Shown here: one piece after another, positions 1 through 12,388 of the stretch
Numbering within the stretch: the stretch's first letter is position 1
Layout of the letters: the number at the start of each line of letters is the position of its first letter
Assembly (NCBI GenBank): GCA_949592205.1
Contig: CATIUR010000001.1
Span: 63,258,559 to 63,322,558, forward strand
Direction: 5' to 3'
Source: Helichrysum umbraculigerum
Lineage: Eukaryota; Streptophyta; Magnoliopsida; Asterales; Asteraceae
DNA: 64,000 nucleotides
Made by a program: the position numbers and the translations under genes
The notes under the pieces: generated by a model
Databases searched by the model: none
Seen by the model: only the letters and a program-made list of their open reading frames with translations
Told to the model about the DNA's origin: nothing

Positions 1-814
1 AAATATGCTAGAATGTGTGCATATGAGGTGTGTGTTTCAAATGAACCTGAGCAACCTATTTATAGGTGAGTTTTGGCTCATTTTAGCATCATGAAGACTT
101 GAGGTGCATTTTAGAAAGACTAGCCAAAAGTGGAGTGTACAAAGCGAAAAGTGACCGCACCGGGTACTGTACAACGCGAAAAGTGACCGCACCAGGTACC
201 AAAACTTGCCAAAAACGGAAACCGGGATGGGGGTGAGGAGGCCGGCGGCGCCAGCCCTGTGGCCGGCTGCGGTGGGCTGGTGGCCGGCGGCGGTGGGCCC
301 TGCCCCGCCCCGTTGCGCGATTTGTTGCTTCGTTTCTTGATTCGTGCGTGTTTTCTTCGTTATACATCCGTTTGAGTCGATTCTTTTTTCGTTGGATTCG
401 TAATTCAAAACCGAAGATTTTGACATAGGATACGCCTGAAAATGAGGTCCATAGCTCCAGATATTGCGTACGGATCATTTGGATCTTCCGGCGGGCGCGA
501 AATCTTCATTTTTTACCCATTTTGGTTGATTCTTCTTCTGTTGGATTCGTATTTTTAAAACGAACATCTTGAAAATAATGGATGTTGGTGAAGGGCACTT
601 TTGTCATTAAATCTCGTTTTTATGCCTTGAATCTTCAAACGTGTGTGGAATCTTCATCTTGCATCCGTTTTGCTTGATTTTTCTCGTGCAACCTTGTTTC
701 AACTATCTTGGCATAATGTTACTGATTTGTAATGTTTTTGAATTAATATGCCAAGAATCGTTCCAGAATGAGGGAGATATCGGTAGTAAAAACGTGACTT
801 TTTACGCGATATCA
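1..814 (-). mobile_element. LTR fragment, gypsy-type family, truncated by window edge
   Basis: Read on the minus strand, this starts with TGATATCGCG at 814 and runs off the left edge. The same order of blocks is found in plus orientation from 60630: a palindromic start, a stretch around GAAGATTCAAGGC, repeats containing AATCCAACG and AAAAGAATC, and a GC-rich CCGGC block (here 230-310). A minus-strand TATA box (CCTATAAATAGG, near 55-66) lies downstream of the GC-rich block, as in the other copy. Apparent open frames in the first 480 bases are by-products of the GC-rich block. Confidence 0.65.
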
Positions 815-1643
815 AAATGTTTCCAAAACTATTTCGAAATATTATTTAACTAAAATAATATGCGGGAAAATTTTCAAACTGAAATAACGTATCTGGAGAA
901 CATCTACAAAATAAAAATATAAAATATTAACTTTTATATTGCTTTAATTATACCCGTACCCGAAATTAACGAGCTAAAATAACACATTTGGGGGACAATT
1001 TAAACACAGAGCCATACTCCCCTTATTTTAAAACCCGTATACATACTTCCCCCTCTCATTCTGAGTTACCTAACTACAATAATTCACATTCCACTGTTCT
1101 TCTCCTTCCTTCTTCTGTGATCATCATCGACAGCAACAACAACAATAGGAGCAACAGCAGCAGTAGAAGTAAGAACATAGCAGGAGCTCAACACCTTCTT
1201 CTCCACCACTATTATCATCTTCTTCACCATAATCAACACCATTATCCAAACAACAAAAACACATACACTATAATCATCATCATCATCTTCCGAGATCATC
1301 ATCACCACCGAATCATCATTCAACCGGATCATCAACTAACTCATTGTAAGGAAACATTTCACTACAAAATCCTTTACTTACATTTTGTTATATATAGTGT
1401 TTAACATTATAATCCATGTTTATATCATCAAAAAGTACGATGATTAATCGATTAATTCTTGAAATGGTTTTAAGAAAATAAAACTTTGTATCTAAAATCA
1501 ATAGATGAAAACTTGTTAAAATGAGATAATAAGTTGTTAAAATGTTATATTACGTTGTTATAAACGATTGTAACTCGAACCATAGTGAAGACCTGAGATG
1601 ATTTCAGACCAAAAACAGAGCTCGGACGGACTGCATAGGGGAA
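815..1643. other. AT-rich intergenic sequence, no gene seen
   Basis: Low-complexity, AT-rich sequence. A stretch near 1080-1340 is rich in CAT/CAC/AAC triplets and gives open frames on both strands (His/Asn-rich or Asp/Val-rich). These have no recognisable domain and look like microsatellite by-products. Confidence 0.5.
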
Positions 1644-1775
1644 CCGACCGGCTGGAAAAGCTTAGCCGAACGGCTAGCTTGAGCCAGCCGATCGGCTGGA
1701 TACTTTGAGCCGAACGGCTCAACCAACTTAGCCGAACGGCTAGTTGTTGTTGAGCCGAACGGTTTGCGACGTTGA
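1644..1775. repeat. array of short palindromes AGCCGAACGGCT
   Basis: At least three exact AGCCGAACGGCT units (1664, 1708, 1730), one variant AGCCGATCGGCT (1686) and degenerate ones on either side, spaced 10-33 bases apart. Each unit is a near-perfect 12-base palindrome. It is probably part of a decayed LTR, since similar short-palindrome arrays occur in the complete LTRs elsewhere in the window. Confidence 0.75.
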
Positions 1776-1997
1776 CACCCGAATGGTTTGCGATGCATTT
1801 TTAAATAAAACCCGGATTGTGCGATAAATGATACAAAAATACTAATGAGTATACGATATAAAATTTCTGTCCAGGTTATAAATTTTTATAAAACTTTTCA
1901 GCGCAAAGTTTGGTACTAAAATTTGTACACAACTACGGAACAATATTTTATACAATAATGGTATACAAGAGACGCGACAAACTTTGAGACAATAATA

Positions 1998-2109
1998 ATG
2001 ATTTATTTCGAAAATGAGATCGATTTTCATAACAAAACGAGACTTATATTTTTGAAACTACACGGCGAACTTTATATATATACATATGTATATATAAACG
2101 ATGACGACA

Positions 2110-2184
<75 letters not shown>

Positions 2185-2367
2185 CGACGACAACTTATAA
2201 ATATGTATATGTATGAACTACGACAAGTATATATATATAACAATGGAAAACACGTGTAATAAACGAACGATTCATAATATACGACAAGTACTTAACAACA
2301 TTCATGAATTTAGAAGTATTATTTACGTTACAACGTATTTGAGACTTATATATATATATGAATATAT

Positions 2368-2406
<39 letters not shown>

Positions 2407-2600
2407 CGACAACTGCGAATTTTATATCATTATATACAAATAAGGATATGTATAACCAACGTACAAATTGTAATATACAACAGGTATGCTTACATACATA
2501 TATATATATATATATAGAACAAGTATATATATGTACAATGGGAATAAAACAACATTCACATACGTATATACAACTACATATGGGCATGTGTATACTTAAC
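1998..2600. repeat. (TA)n microsatellites with ACGACAA spacers
   Basis: Long TA runs at about 2117-2180 and 2373-2402 with shorter ones around. They are separated by related spacers containing ACGACAACT, TATGTATA and similar words. Isoleucine/tyrosine alternating open frames here are artefacts. Confidence 0.85.
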
Positions 2601-3899
2601 GGGAAACGCGACTCAAGAAATATTATTATATTTCATCATATCTTCACCAACAACTTATACGATTAAGAAATCAACAATTTCTTCAAATAAACGAACCATT
2701 AACATAATTTGATGAACAAATCAAAGTACTTATGTTAATACAATTATTGCGTATAGGTCAACATACCTTGGGCGACGCTACACACGTCTGCTAGCATTCA
2801 CATCACATCTACTACAGTGAGTTTACAGCCCCTACTTTTAAATATTTTCTACTTTTAAACACAGGGGTGTTAAACATAGAAATTGCATGCCAACACATGC
2901 AACTGAATTATAAATGCTTATTTGCTTTTATACAAATGATTGATTGAAGAAATTACATTTTCACGACTATTTTGGGAATTAGACAACGTATCCTAGTACG
3001 GACCTAGACTTGAAATGTATGCATGAAAAGACCTTATGTTATGCAGACTGTAACCATTAGCTAGGTGACTCTAGCCACTGAGTATACGGATAGTACTATT
3101 GCCGTGACGACCCTCCTATGGATAGGAGCGTATACTTACATGTCTTTCAGGCAAACAACATAAGTGCTGGTCATGGTTTGGTTATAGGGTTAGGTCGCGT
3201 TACTTTAACTTTTAAGGTTTAGCTCACCTTGCAGGGGATCATAGTCTAAGCAATTCCTACATATTTTTAGGAAGAACGAATCCTACAACTGTTTCATACC
3301 GGAAAACATACCGGTTACTTATTTTATACCGGCAGACAACCAGCAATATACTTTGGGGTAACATCCCACATAAAACTTGATATTTTAGGGCAACAACTCT
3401 ACAAAACTTGTATGTTGTAAATGAATATCATTTCATTAATACACACAAATTGGTTTAACAAACCACATACTTATGTAAAACCTGTAAATTCCCTTTAACA
3501 TATTTTGTTGACAAATTTTCTCTATGTTTTTCAGGAAATTAGCCGAGTAAGTAAAAATCGCATGCATTCAGGATGCCACATATTTTGGGACGCTTTTGGA
3601 TATTTCCTCTGTATAACTACAAAACCTTGCAGTCATACTCATGAAATCTTATATTAATCTTATGTATTTTAAAACTTAAGGTTTTAAACGCTACTACTAC
3701 TATTACGACTTATCTGGTCGTAATCTTTTGTAATAACAGTTAAACTTGACATCTTAATACATTATATTGTGCAATAGCCATATGCTCTGAGCATGTATGT
3801 ACTACTTGGTTGTATTACTGTTCGCAGCCCCGCCATGTCACCAAAGCTTCCACACACTTAATTAGTACTGATTGTAATTACCGTTTGGCGGGGTGTGAC
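2601..3899. mobile_element. degraded LTR sequence ending in GGCGGGGTGTGACA
   Basis: The block ends at 3899 with TTTGGCGGGGTGTGACA, the same kind of terminus as the complete LTRs here (AGCGGGTGTCACA, GGCGGGTGTTACA). No matching TGTAACACC start was found upstream, so only one boundary is supported. No coding sequence was seen. Confidence 0.45.
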
Positions 3900-4689
3900 A
3901 ATAGGGATTTTGACAAAGTTTGATACATTTTCAGACACTTATCCCTAATTAATTTAATAAGAATCGGGATCAGAGAGGAGGACATTTTGGGAGGACAAGG
4001 AGGGGCAGAAGATCATTGTCCATTTTCAAGATCAAGGGTGCAGGTCATGCTATGTCACGGGAGTCTAATTTTCAATTGTTTTTTGGGGGAGTGACTAACT
4101 TGTAATTTATGTTAAATTAGATATGAGGGGTCAAATGATGGCATATTATTTGGGCAACCCTCTCCCTCTCCCTTTCTCTCTAAAAAAAACACACACAAAC
4201 ATTCTAACACTCACTCTCTCACTCACTCTCTCTCCCTCTCTCTTCACAACATACACAAATGCACTCTTTATATTACACTAACCACCATCACCACCGTCCA
4301 CCACCACGATCGTCACCGTCGTTATGACCGGATAAAAGAGGCGTAGAAAGCAACGCGGATTTGTGCCCGGAATTTTTGAGATGCGAACCACCACCGTTGG
4401 TGAACCGGCCTCCACCGAACGTAACCAACCGTGATCGTTTTTCCTTCTTTTCTCGCCGCTCCACCGACACCACCACCACCACTGCTCCACCACCACCACC
4501 ACCGCTCCACTGCCAGCACCACTTATGACATCGTATTGACTACCACAACCATTTTATAAAAACATTTCGATTTAAGAGGAAATAGATATGAGAATTTGTA
4601 GATCTAGATCTACTTTTTAGATCCGAAAAAATCAACTGCATCCTAATTTTTTCTTCTGCATCTTAAATGCAATTAATGTATATTTGTGT
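3900..4689. other. non-coding, CT- and CAC-rich stretch
   Basis: Pyrimidine-rich CTCTC tracts at 4165-4245 are followed by CAC/CCA-rich sequence at 4280-4525. Open frames on the minus strand there are Trp/Val/Gly runs from the trinucleotide repeat. The arrangement resembles an untranslated leader, but no gene follows. Confidence 0.4.
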
Positions 4690-5180
4690 TAGTACTTGTT
4701 TACTGCATCTTTGTCTATTGTTACTGCATTTTATGATTTTTTTTTAGCATATTTTATGTGTTTCTATGGCTTGAATTTATTTTTGAAATTCGAAAATTGC
4801 AAGTACTTGTTTACTGCATCTTGTATTTTGTTAGTGCATATTATGCTTTTTAGCATTTTATGTGTGATGGTAAAGCTTTGGGTTTATTCTTGGAAAAAAA
4901 ATAGTATTACTTGTTTACTGCATCTTATGTTTTTTAGCATTTAATGTGTTGGTAAAGTTTGGATTAATTTTTTGAAAAAAAAATACTACTAGTTCTTATT
5001 TTACTGCATCTTATATTTTTTTTATAGCATTTTTATGTATTTGTAAATTTTGGTTTTATTCTTGAAATCGAAAAATTATCATTACTTTGTTTACTGCATC
5101 CTGTATATTGTTACTGTATCTTGTATATTGTTATTGCATCTTGTGTTCTTTAGCATTTTTTACTGAATCTTTCACATTAA
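4690..5180. repeat. degenerate tandem repeat, CTGCATCTT / TTTAGCATTTTATGTGT units
   Basis: Four to five imperfect units of roughly 100-130 bases. Each contains ACTTGTTTACTGCATCTT, then TTTAGCATTTTATGTGT, then a segment like TTTATTCTTGAAA. Unit length varies. No coding potential. Confidence 0.7.
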
Positions 5181-5439
5181 CATGTTTTCTGATTAAACAA
5201 ACTTTTTGACAATTTTTGAATATTTTCTCGGACAATTTTTTCGAACAGGTACTTTGTTATAATCACAAAATAGTCTCTGCCCTCCCTTCCCCCTTTCCCT
5301 GTGAACCATTCCCATTAAATAATATGTATAGTTATAAAAAAAATTCTAGATTAATAAAGTGTACGTGTTTTACTATAATTGTATCTTAATGTTTAGTGTT
5401 GTTATTGTTAAGATTCGGGGTGAGTTCACATAAGAATGA

Positions 5440-7875
5440 TAAAAAAAATAGAGAATAGGAGAATCAATAGGATTGCTTCATTTCTTTTCAAAACTCACTT
5501 CCACTTGTACCCCTAAAATTAAGTATCTCACAAACCGTATGTCCATAAATTATAAAAATTTCATATTCGAAATCAACGTCTTTTTCTCTTCGATTAAAGA
5601 TATCACAAGCTATACTTCGACGATTTTTTTTCTTTTTTTTTTCCGGGTTTTACAATATAATCGCATGTGATTTATGATAAAAAGTTAAATTTTGTTCATG
5701 ATTATTTATTCATGGTATATGTTAATTAACATGCGATTACAACTTAATATTCATATACATTATTAATTATAAATAGAATTTTATAAATTACATTTGTTTT
5801 CATTAAAATTATATGTGATTGGTAGTTGTACATTTGATCACATGTGATTTGTTATATAATCACATATAATTTTGTATATAATCACATATGATTTTCATAT
5901 AAAAATTGATATTTGATCAGCAATATAGTAATATATGATAATTCATGTATGATTTCAATTTGAATTTTACTTAATTGTATAATTATAGTCAATGATTTGA
6001 AAATCCGTATTTGATTAATTTTTAAGGGTTAATGAATTAAATCGGCTATGAACTGCCACGAATCGTTGCAAGTAAGCAATCAACCCAATTAATTGTCTAT
6101 GTACGCAATGAACCGGATAATTATGTGTTGATATCTTTACAAACCATAAGTTACTTGTTAACATTTTAAATCGCTGACTAGATTGCCATGTGAGTTGCCA
6201 ACTAGGCTTTTTTTTGTCACTTGTGTATTACATATGCCATCCATGTCATTTTTAGAATCTAATTTCTTTTAGTCAAAAGTTAAATTGTACATCATGCAAA
6301 TTTATTTGTACATCTTCAAAATCATCTTCAAAATCAAACCCACATGTTCTATCTCTGTACTCCACCACCACCATTTTAATACCAAACCTTTCAATTCAAA
6401 AACAGTAACACGATTAACTTTAGTTACATTTTTTTTTTTCTTCAGAAAACAACACCATTACTTCAATCGTACATCCCTCACCATCCCGTCAAAAGGAACC
6501 CTCATCGGTAGTTCAACACCGTTATCTCCGACCATCACCGGAAAATTACACATAAATAGTTACATAACTTGTTGCGGTTGCTGTCGTAATCTGATTCTGC
6601 CTCCGGCAGACCACCACCATTGCGATTGGTGGCCGGATTTGAACCTGCCTCCGGTTGGTTACGTATTCAGATCTGTTTCAGCCGACGACGAACATGACAC
6701 ATTATGTCTTTCAGACCTCTAAATGCTCAAAAACCGAACAAGCAGACGTTGCAATTGATGGTTGAGATGATAGGGTTAGGGTTTGAGGAACGAATTGAGA
6801 GGGTTTAAATTCGTAGTTCGTCGGGGAAAAAAAAACGTACAACTTATGCCGGAAAAATAGAATACGAGGAAAGGGACGTTCTTTTGAGAAAGATGATACA
6901 GATGTTTCATATATTATATTTTTAATAATTTAATTCAATAATTAAATAAATAGGTATAATTAAATGTAATTTATCATTCTTTATTTTGTTTATTTCAAAA
7001 AAAATGCCACATGTGTTAAAGAGATTCCATATAAACATTAACAAATAATAAAATATGCCAAATATACAAGTTTACCGGTTAACCCGGTTGCAAGTTACCA
7101 TATTACTTACATCAATACGAAATATGTTAGTTTGATGTGTACATAGACAATTAATTGGGTTGATTGCTTACTTGCAACGATTCGTGGCAGTTCATAACCG
7201 ATTTAATTCATTAACCTAATTTTTAATCACATGTGATTGATACTTTGATGTTCAATCGCATATGATTACAACTTAGTTTTTTCATGTTTGAATTTTTTTT
7301 AATCATTAATGATTTGAATTTAAAGTTTAATTGGAGATATAAACGTGTGTGATAATTTTTTAATGTTAAATCACATGATTTAACATTACAAAATTTAAAA
7401 ACCCAATAAAAAATGTAAGAAAAAAAACTTTGTCAAAAGTATAGCTTGTGAGATCTATAATTGAAGAGAAAAATACGCTAATTTCGAATATGTAATTTTT
7501 ATAATATATAGACTTACGATTTGTAAGATATTTAATTATTTTTTTTTTAAAAGATAAAAATAACTTTTTGAAATTAAACAAGGGAAATGCTAATGACAGC
7601 CCTTAGGGCTGTCAATAAGACACATATAATGCATTTATTAAATTTAAAGTTTCCTTATTTATCCGAATTTATAATTAATACAGCTATAATTTGCATTAAA
7701 TTCAATGAAAGTTTCCTTTTATTGGTGATGTATTAATTGAAATATTTGATTATTAAGGAAACTTTGAGTTTAATAAATGCATTATATTTGTCTTATTGAC
7801 AGCCCTAAGTGCTGTCATTAGCATTTCCCATTAAACAATTATATTGATTCTCCATTTTTTTTTTTTTGCATTTTT
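5440..7875. mobile_element. fold-back (long-TIR) DNA element
   Basis: The left arm (about 5440-6215) and right arm (about 7000-7875) are inverted copies. GGAGAATCAATA at 5458 matches TATTGATTCTCC near 7845. AAGTATCTCACAAACCG near 5520 matches its inverse near 7520-7540. TTGCAAGTAAGCAATCAACCC near 6067 matches its inverse near 7158. Several ATCACATGTGAT-like palindromes lie inside the left arm. The middle (6215-7000) carries a CAC-rich stretch with an open frame of 145 codons (6285-6722) that has no recognisable domain. No transposase is visible, so it is non-autonomous. The arm layout resembles that of the 20.66-kb element. Confidence 0.75.
7582..7829. mobile_element. MITE with 9-bp target duplication (Mutator-like)
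   Basis: The ends are inverted: GGGAAATGCTAATGACAGCC at the left and its complement at the right, and the inverted similarity continues for about 80 bases. It is flanked by the 9-base direct repeat ATTAAACAA (7573-7581 and 7830-7838), the duplication size of Mutator-like elements. It lies within the right arm of the fold-back element, so it inserted later. Confidence 0.88.
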
Positions 7876-8047
7876 CTAACCATGAAGGCTGTTTTTACCA
7901 CGCTTAAAACTATTGTACTACAAAAATAACCGCCCCTAAAGTTAATAATTAATTACCGGGTACAACACTTTAAAACACATTAGCTATAGCCCAAACGGTT
8001 TAGAAAAATCCTTTTTTTTTTTATTCTTTTTGAACTTCTCTTTTCCC

Positions 8048-8054
8048 TATAAAA
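8048..8054 (+). promoter_or_regulatory. TATA box of the ceramidase gene
   Basis: TATAAAA in the context CCCTATAAAACGC, about 200 bases before the predicted leader-exon donor. It is the only good TATA element near the start of the ceramidase transcript. Transcription would be expected to begin around 8080. Confidence 0.55.
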
Positions 8055-8079
8055 CGCAAAATGTGGTCCTCCTCTTAGA

Positions 8080-9473
8080 CGGTCGTCGTCATCCGTAACT
8101 CCGATCCAAAATCCCTAATTCACAAAAAAGGCGTAGATCAGAGACACTTACAAAAACCTGTGATCTAAGCACTCGTATCTTATATACACCTTCAACAACA
8201 AATAAGCGATCTAATTTACTCATGATATAATTCTCAATGCGAATGCAGGTCGGTTTATCATTTTCTTTTTTATTATAATCATAACTATATTATATGTTTT
8301 TATCAATTTCCACATTTTCAGTGATTGAAGTTCTGTGCTTAATATTTCTGCATAGTATGTATAATAATAGAAAGACTGTATCTGGATTCAGATGTTATTT
8401 GACTTTTGGGTATGTTTGAGAACTTTGAATTCAAGCAAAAAATTGTAACTTTGAAGTAAATTGTGTTATATAGGTTTATGTGTAAGAAAGAGTAATAAAT
8501 ATAGAGTTAGTGTATACTTACTACATTGGCATTACATGTGTACCCATGGTTCGGGCCCTTTTAGTTTGATGGGTCGCTTGGATTTATCGTTTTACTTTTA
8601 AGATTTAGTCTATAGTCTATTTAGATAATTATTAGTGTTTGGGTTTCCAGCAAGGATGATCAGTTATTTTCACACAAAAAGAAGACATTTTTGTCTTGTG
8701 AGGTTGTTTATTGAGTCATGAGAAATGGTTTTGGAAAGTAGATCCTGTTAGGTTTTTGTTCTTCTTGCTCCCGGTCAAGATGGAATTTACTACACCTGGC
8801 AGGACGGGAATGGTTATTGATGCTTTATAACAATGAAGAAAAAGTTGATGCTGTTTTATAATGAAGAATAAGTTATTGTGATTATGATGCCGAATAAAGA
8901 TGTTAATACCTAAATGAAAATGCTCTACTTGCTTTTATTAGTGGAGGTGTAAAGAGTTGGGGAATAAGTTAAGGTTCTTGGCACTGGGGATATATAATGT
9001 CGATAGGTATTCCATGTTTCACATTCATCTTCATTTGTGCTACCCATGATAGCTTTTTGAGAGATTTTATAAGCTAGATGGATGGTATGTTTGTCATTCA
9101 TTAGTAATTCCAAGTTGTTACGGTATAGGCTACATAATACAAGCAAGCGTGTAGTTCATTACTTGCCTAATTTTACTGTGGATGTTGAAAATGGAGCTTT
9201 CGTGTACCCTCCCACACTGTAAATTTCCTTACTGTCTGAAAGACTTTATATTTGTAGTTACTGAATAGTTGGCTGAAGTTGCTACATAATAACTTTCTGA
9301 ATCCTAAATTAAGAAACGATCTTTTTTGTGACAGTGATCTATATGGTTGATTGAGGGAGTTTTATCATTTTTTGCAGGTAACATCAGGTGCTGGTTTTGA
9401 TATTGATGACTACCTTTTTAAGGTGATGATGGTATACTAGCTGCATAGTGTAGTGACAACATATACCTTTTAT
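8080..9473 (+). other. 5' leader of the ceramidase gene with leader intron and two tiny uORFs
   Basis: A CT/CA-rich leader runs to a possible donor GCAG|GT at 8248/8249. A possible acceptor TTTTTTGCAG|GT lies at 9377/9378. An intron of about 1.1 kb between them would join the leader to the first coding exon. The last leader segment contains two very short upstream ORFs, 9406-9426 (6 codons plus stop) and 9426-9440 (4 codons plus stop), both closed before the main start. The intron boundaries are inferred from splice consensus only. Confidence 0.5.
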
Positions 9474-11585
9474 ATGGCAGATGGTATATCAAGCTTTTGG
9501 GGTCCGGTCACTTCCTCCCATGAGTGGTGCGAAAAGAATTATGTTTATTCTTCATACGTTGCTGAGTTTTACAATACCATCTCGAATGTTCCGTGCATTC
9601 TTTTGGCATTCATTGGCCTTTTAAGTTCATTGTTACAACGCTTTGAGAAGAGGTTTAGCGTTCTTCACTTATCAAATATGGCACTTGCTATTGGAAGTGT
9701 GATGTATCATGCCACACTGCAACATGTGTAAGCTCCATATTTTATCATGCCCCCGCTTTACAATACGCTATATTTCATCCATATTTTCGATTTGAAGATT
9801 CTGTGCATGCTCTGTTCTTTTATTTTGTTTCGGTTGTCTCCCTTAGATTAATTTTCTAAGATAATTATGTACCATGTGGGTCCTATATATGTGATCTTAG
9901 GAGAAATAAAGATGTGAATGGATAATGGAAAATGAAGAAAAACCACATAATTGAAATTGACTTAAGAAAGTTAATCTGGGTGCTTAAACCAAAATATGTC
10001 ACCAATCACTTTCAGATAATGCGTTCATAAAGCAAACTAGTTTACCTCAAGGAAATGGTAAGTAGTTTTAGTTATTTCTATTAAAATATGGTAAACCTGT
10101 CGATCTCTAATATAAATATAAAGTGACATTGCTGCTACTGCAACTATTTTCGAGTGTGGTGTTCTTCTGCTTGCTTAGTAGAATGATTCATAGCTTGATG
10201 AATTTATTATGAGGGTGTTTGGATTTACATTTTCAAATGGATGATATTTGCGAATCGAAGTTGCAGTGATTAGCTTATAGTGTTTGGATAATTAGATTCA
10301 CTTATAGTTCTCAAATTTATATGGATCAAGTAATCAGCTTTTAAGGGGTTTATTGAGCACTGCCCTAGTTTCATCAATAACCAGAATTTACACACACACA
10401 CACACACACAAAAAAAAAAAAAGCTGATTAGCTGCTTGCTAAAGCTTTAAATATAAAAATCACATCCAAAGACCATTTGATACACCCATTTTACTACGAC
10501 CGATTTATCTTGTTCTACTTATTCAAAATCATGTAATCACTTTCTAAATACAAATCCTAACACACTATAAATATGCATATTACGGATAACCTCCTGGATG
10601 TATTTATTTTAATTATCAGACAATCCTTGATGTTATATTATTTATTAGATTTTATATAATTACGGATAAAGAATAAAGATTATGAATAGTTGTTTCAATA
10701 GTATATGTATAATGTTTTAGTGTTAAGTGAATCTATATAAATAGGTCCACGAGTTGTAACTTTATTATTCTTCATTTAAGGAAATCTACTGAATATTCAA
10801 TGTAGAGTTCGCTTACCTCTGGAAAGTAACTGTTATCAGGAGTGTTAACTTGTCTCTCGAATCTCGATTACAAGTCTGTCTTTTTTTCTATCTGGTTAAT
10901 CTATTTTACTTGATATGGGAATGGTTTTCGGTGTAATTTCGATCCCTGTATTATCCAAAGACATATATAATATTGAGGTAACCACTCCCATACGAGAATG
11001 ACATGCTCACACCTCTTCTTCTGTCTATAAAATCATTTTACGTGAATTTGACCATTGGTATTCTTTTGCAGGCAGCAGCAAAGTGATGAAACTCCAATGG
11101 TGTGGGAAATGCTTCTTTACATATACATCCTCTACTCACCGGATTGGCACTACCGTAGTACTATGCCCACATTCCTCTTCCTCTATGGTGTTTCTTTTGC
11201 TGTTCTCCATTCAGTCATTCGCTTTGATATTGGTTTCAAGCTTCATTATGTGATGCTATGCCTCTTGTGTATTCCCCGAATGTACAAGTATTACATATAC
11301 ACTCAAGATATGTCTGCCAAAAGGGTTGCTAAGTTGTATTTTGTGACCCTTTTCATTGCTAGTTTGTGTTGGTTGGGTGATCGGTTTTGCTGCAATCGAA
11401 TATCTAGATGGCCAATTAATCCACAGGGTCATGCAGTATGGCATGTCTTCATGGGATTCAATTCATACTTTGCAAACACATTCTTGATGTTTTGTCGTGC
11501 ACAACAACGAGAATGGAGCCCTAAGGTGGTTCATTTTATGGGAGTTCTTCCTTATGTGAAGATTGAGAGACCAAAGACACAGTAA
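9474..11585 (+). CDS. ACER: alkaline ceramidase (ACER family)
   Basis: Two coding exons, 9474-9727 and 11072-11585, joined by GT..AG inside codon 85, give a 255-residue protein, the usual length of plant ACER. Alkaline ceramidases are ER/Golgi membrane hydrolases that split (phyto)ceramide into a sphingoid base and a fatty acid. The expected catalytic zinc-site residues are present: Ser75 and His79 (GSVMYH), Asp90 (SDETP), His205 and His209 (HAVWHVF). The N-terminal calcium-site residues are also recognisable (EWCEKN, Trp18, Glu20, Asn22, Glu31), with Glu17 where animal enzymes have Asp. Seven hydrophobic segments fit the family. ATG 9474 begins MADGISSFWG as in known plant ACERs, and there is no upstream in-frame ATG. 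The reading frame is intact. Confidence 0.95.
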
Positions 11586-12196
11586 TTGAGGTAGATACAC
11601 GAATTTGGGACCTACAAAAGGTAGCAAGTAATTATTGTTTTCTTTTGAGCAGTTGGATTTGAAGTATAATTTAAGAATTTGGATAGGCTATTGAGAGTTT
11701 TAGCTGTGAAAGTAGAGTTTCTTTGTACCAAATTTTGTATGATCTTTATCCTGTTTATGATACTATTTGCTTTAATTAATTATTGTTTCTTTCTAGTATC
11801 TGAGCAAAAAGTGAATTCTTGAAACAGTGATTCTTGTACACTTAAATAGAAGTTATATAGCATATGCACTTGCCATTTACTACTTATATATGCTTCATTT
11901 GACTTGGAATGTTGGAGGTCATCAGAGTTCAGACTGTTTTTTCTTGCAGAAGTTTTTTAAATTTGGTTTTTGAAGTTGCATTATTGTGCTTTAACATGGT
12001 ATGATCATTTGCAGGGTTCCAGCAATGTGCCAAATGGTTGTTAAGTTGTATTACTTACAAGTTTTTGTTTGCTTGTTTTTCTCGAGTAATGGTTATTGTT
12101 CTTTCATATTAGTAGGCTTTCTCTTCTGGAAAGACAATATTGCTCCCATGTTCTTAATCACTACGGCTTATTATGGTTTGTTTAATGAGATCTGTG
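11586..12196 (+). other. 3' UTR and downstream sequence of the ceramidase gene
   Basis: AT/T-rich sequence typical of a plant 3' UTR follows the TAA stop. No further exon is supported. An open stretch at 12001-12231 has no recognisable domain. Confidence 0.5.
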
Positions 12197-12211
12197 GTGG
12201 TGGTTGCAATT

Positions 12212-12373
12212 TTTTATTTTTGTTTAGATAATGAAAACTTACACACATTTACCTACTACGAATATGTACAATCTTTCCCACAAATATATACGTATGTTCA
12301 CCACCGGACTTGAACCTACAATTTCAAGGTTGTAGGGTCTCCACGATACCACTAGGCCAATGGCCCTTCGGTT
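12212..12373 (-). mobile_element. tRNA-derived SINE
   Basis: On the minus strand a tRNA-like head carries an A box (TGGCCTAGTGGT) and a B box (GGTTCAAGTCC), followed by an A-rich tail. A 15-base direct repeat, GTGGTGGTTGCAATT, flanks it (12197-12211 and 12374-12388). It is a short retroposon just downstream of the ceramidase gene, not a functional tRNA: there is no cloverleaf beyond the head. Confidence 0.85.
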
Positions 12374-12388
12374 GTGGTGGTTGCAATT

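Noticed and set aside
988..1404. 138-codon open frame
   Set aside because: His/Asn/Ile-rich translation from CAT/CAC/ATC repeats, with an equally long frame on the other strand; no domain.
6285..6722. 145-codon open frame in the fold-back element
   Set aside because: Lies between inverted arms, low-complexity, no recognisable domain or splice context.
9453..9473. N-terminal extension of the ceramidase from 9453
   Set aside because: The upstream codon is GTG, not ATG; homologous proteins start at the ATG at 9474.
12001..12231. Possible extra ceramidase exon
   Set aside because: The ceramidase is already full length with all active-site residues; the translation here is hydrophobic, unlike the family, and its end overlaps a SINE duplication.
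12300..12373. Functional tRNA gene
   Set aside because: A and B boxes are present but there is no acceptor-stem pairing, and an A-rich tail with target duplication marks a SINE.
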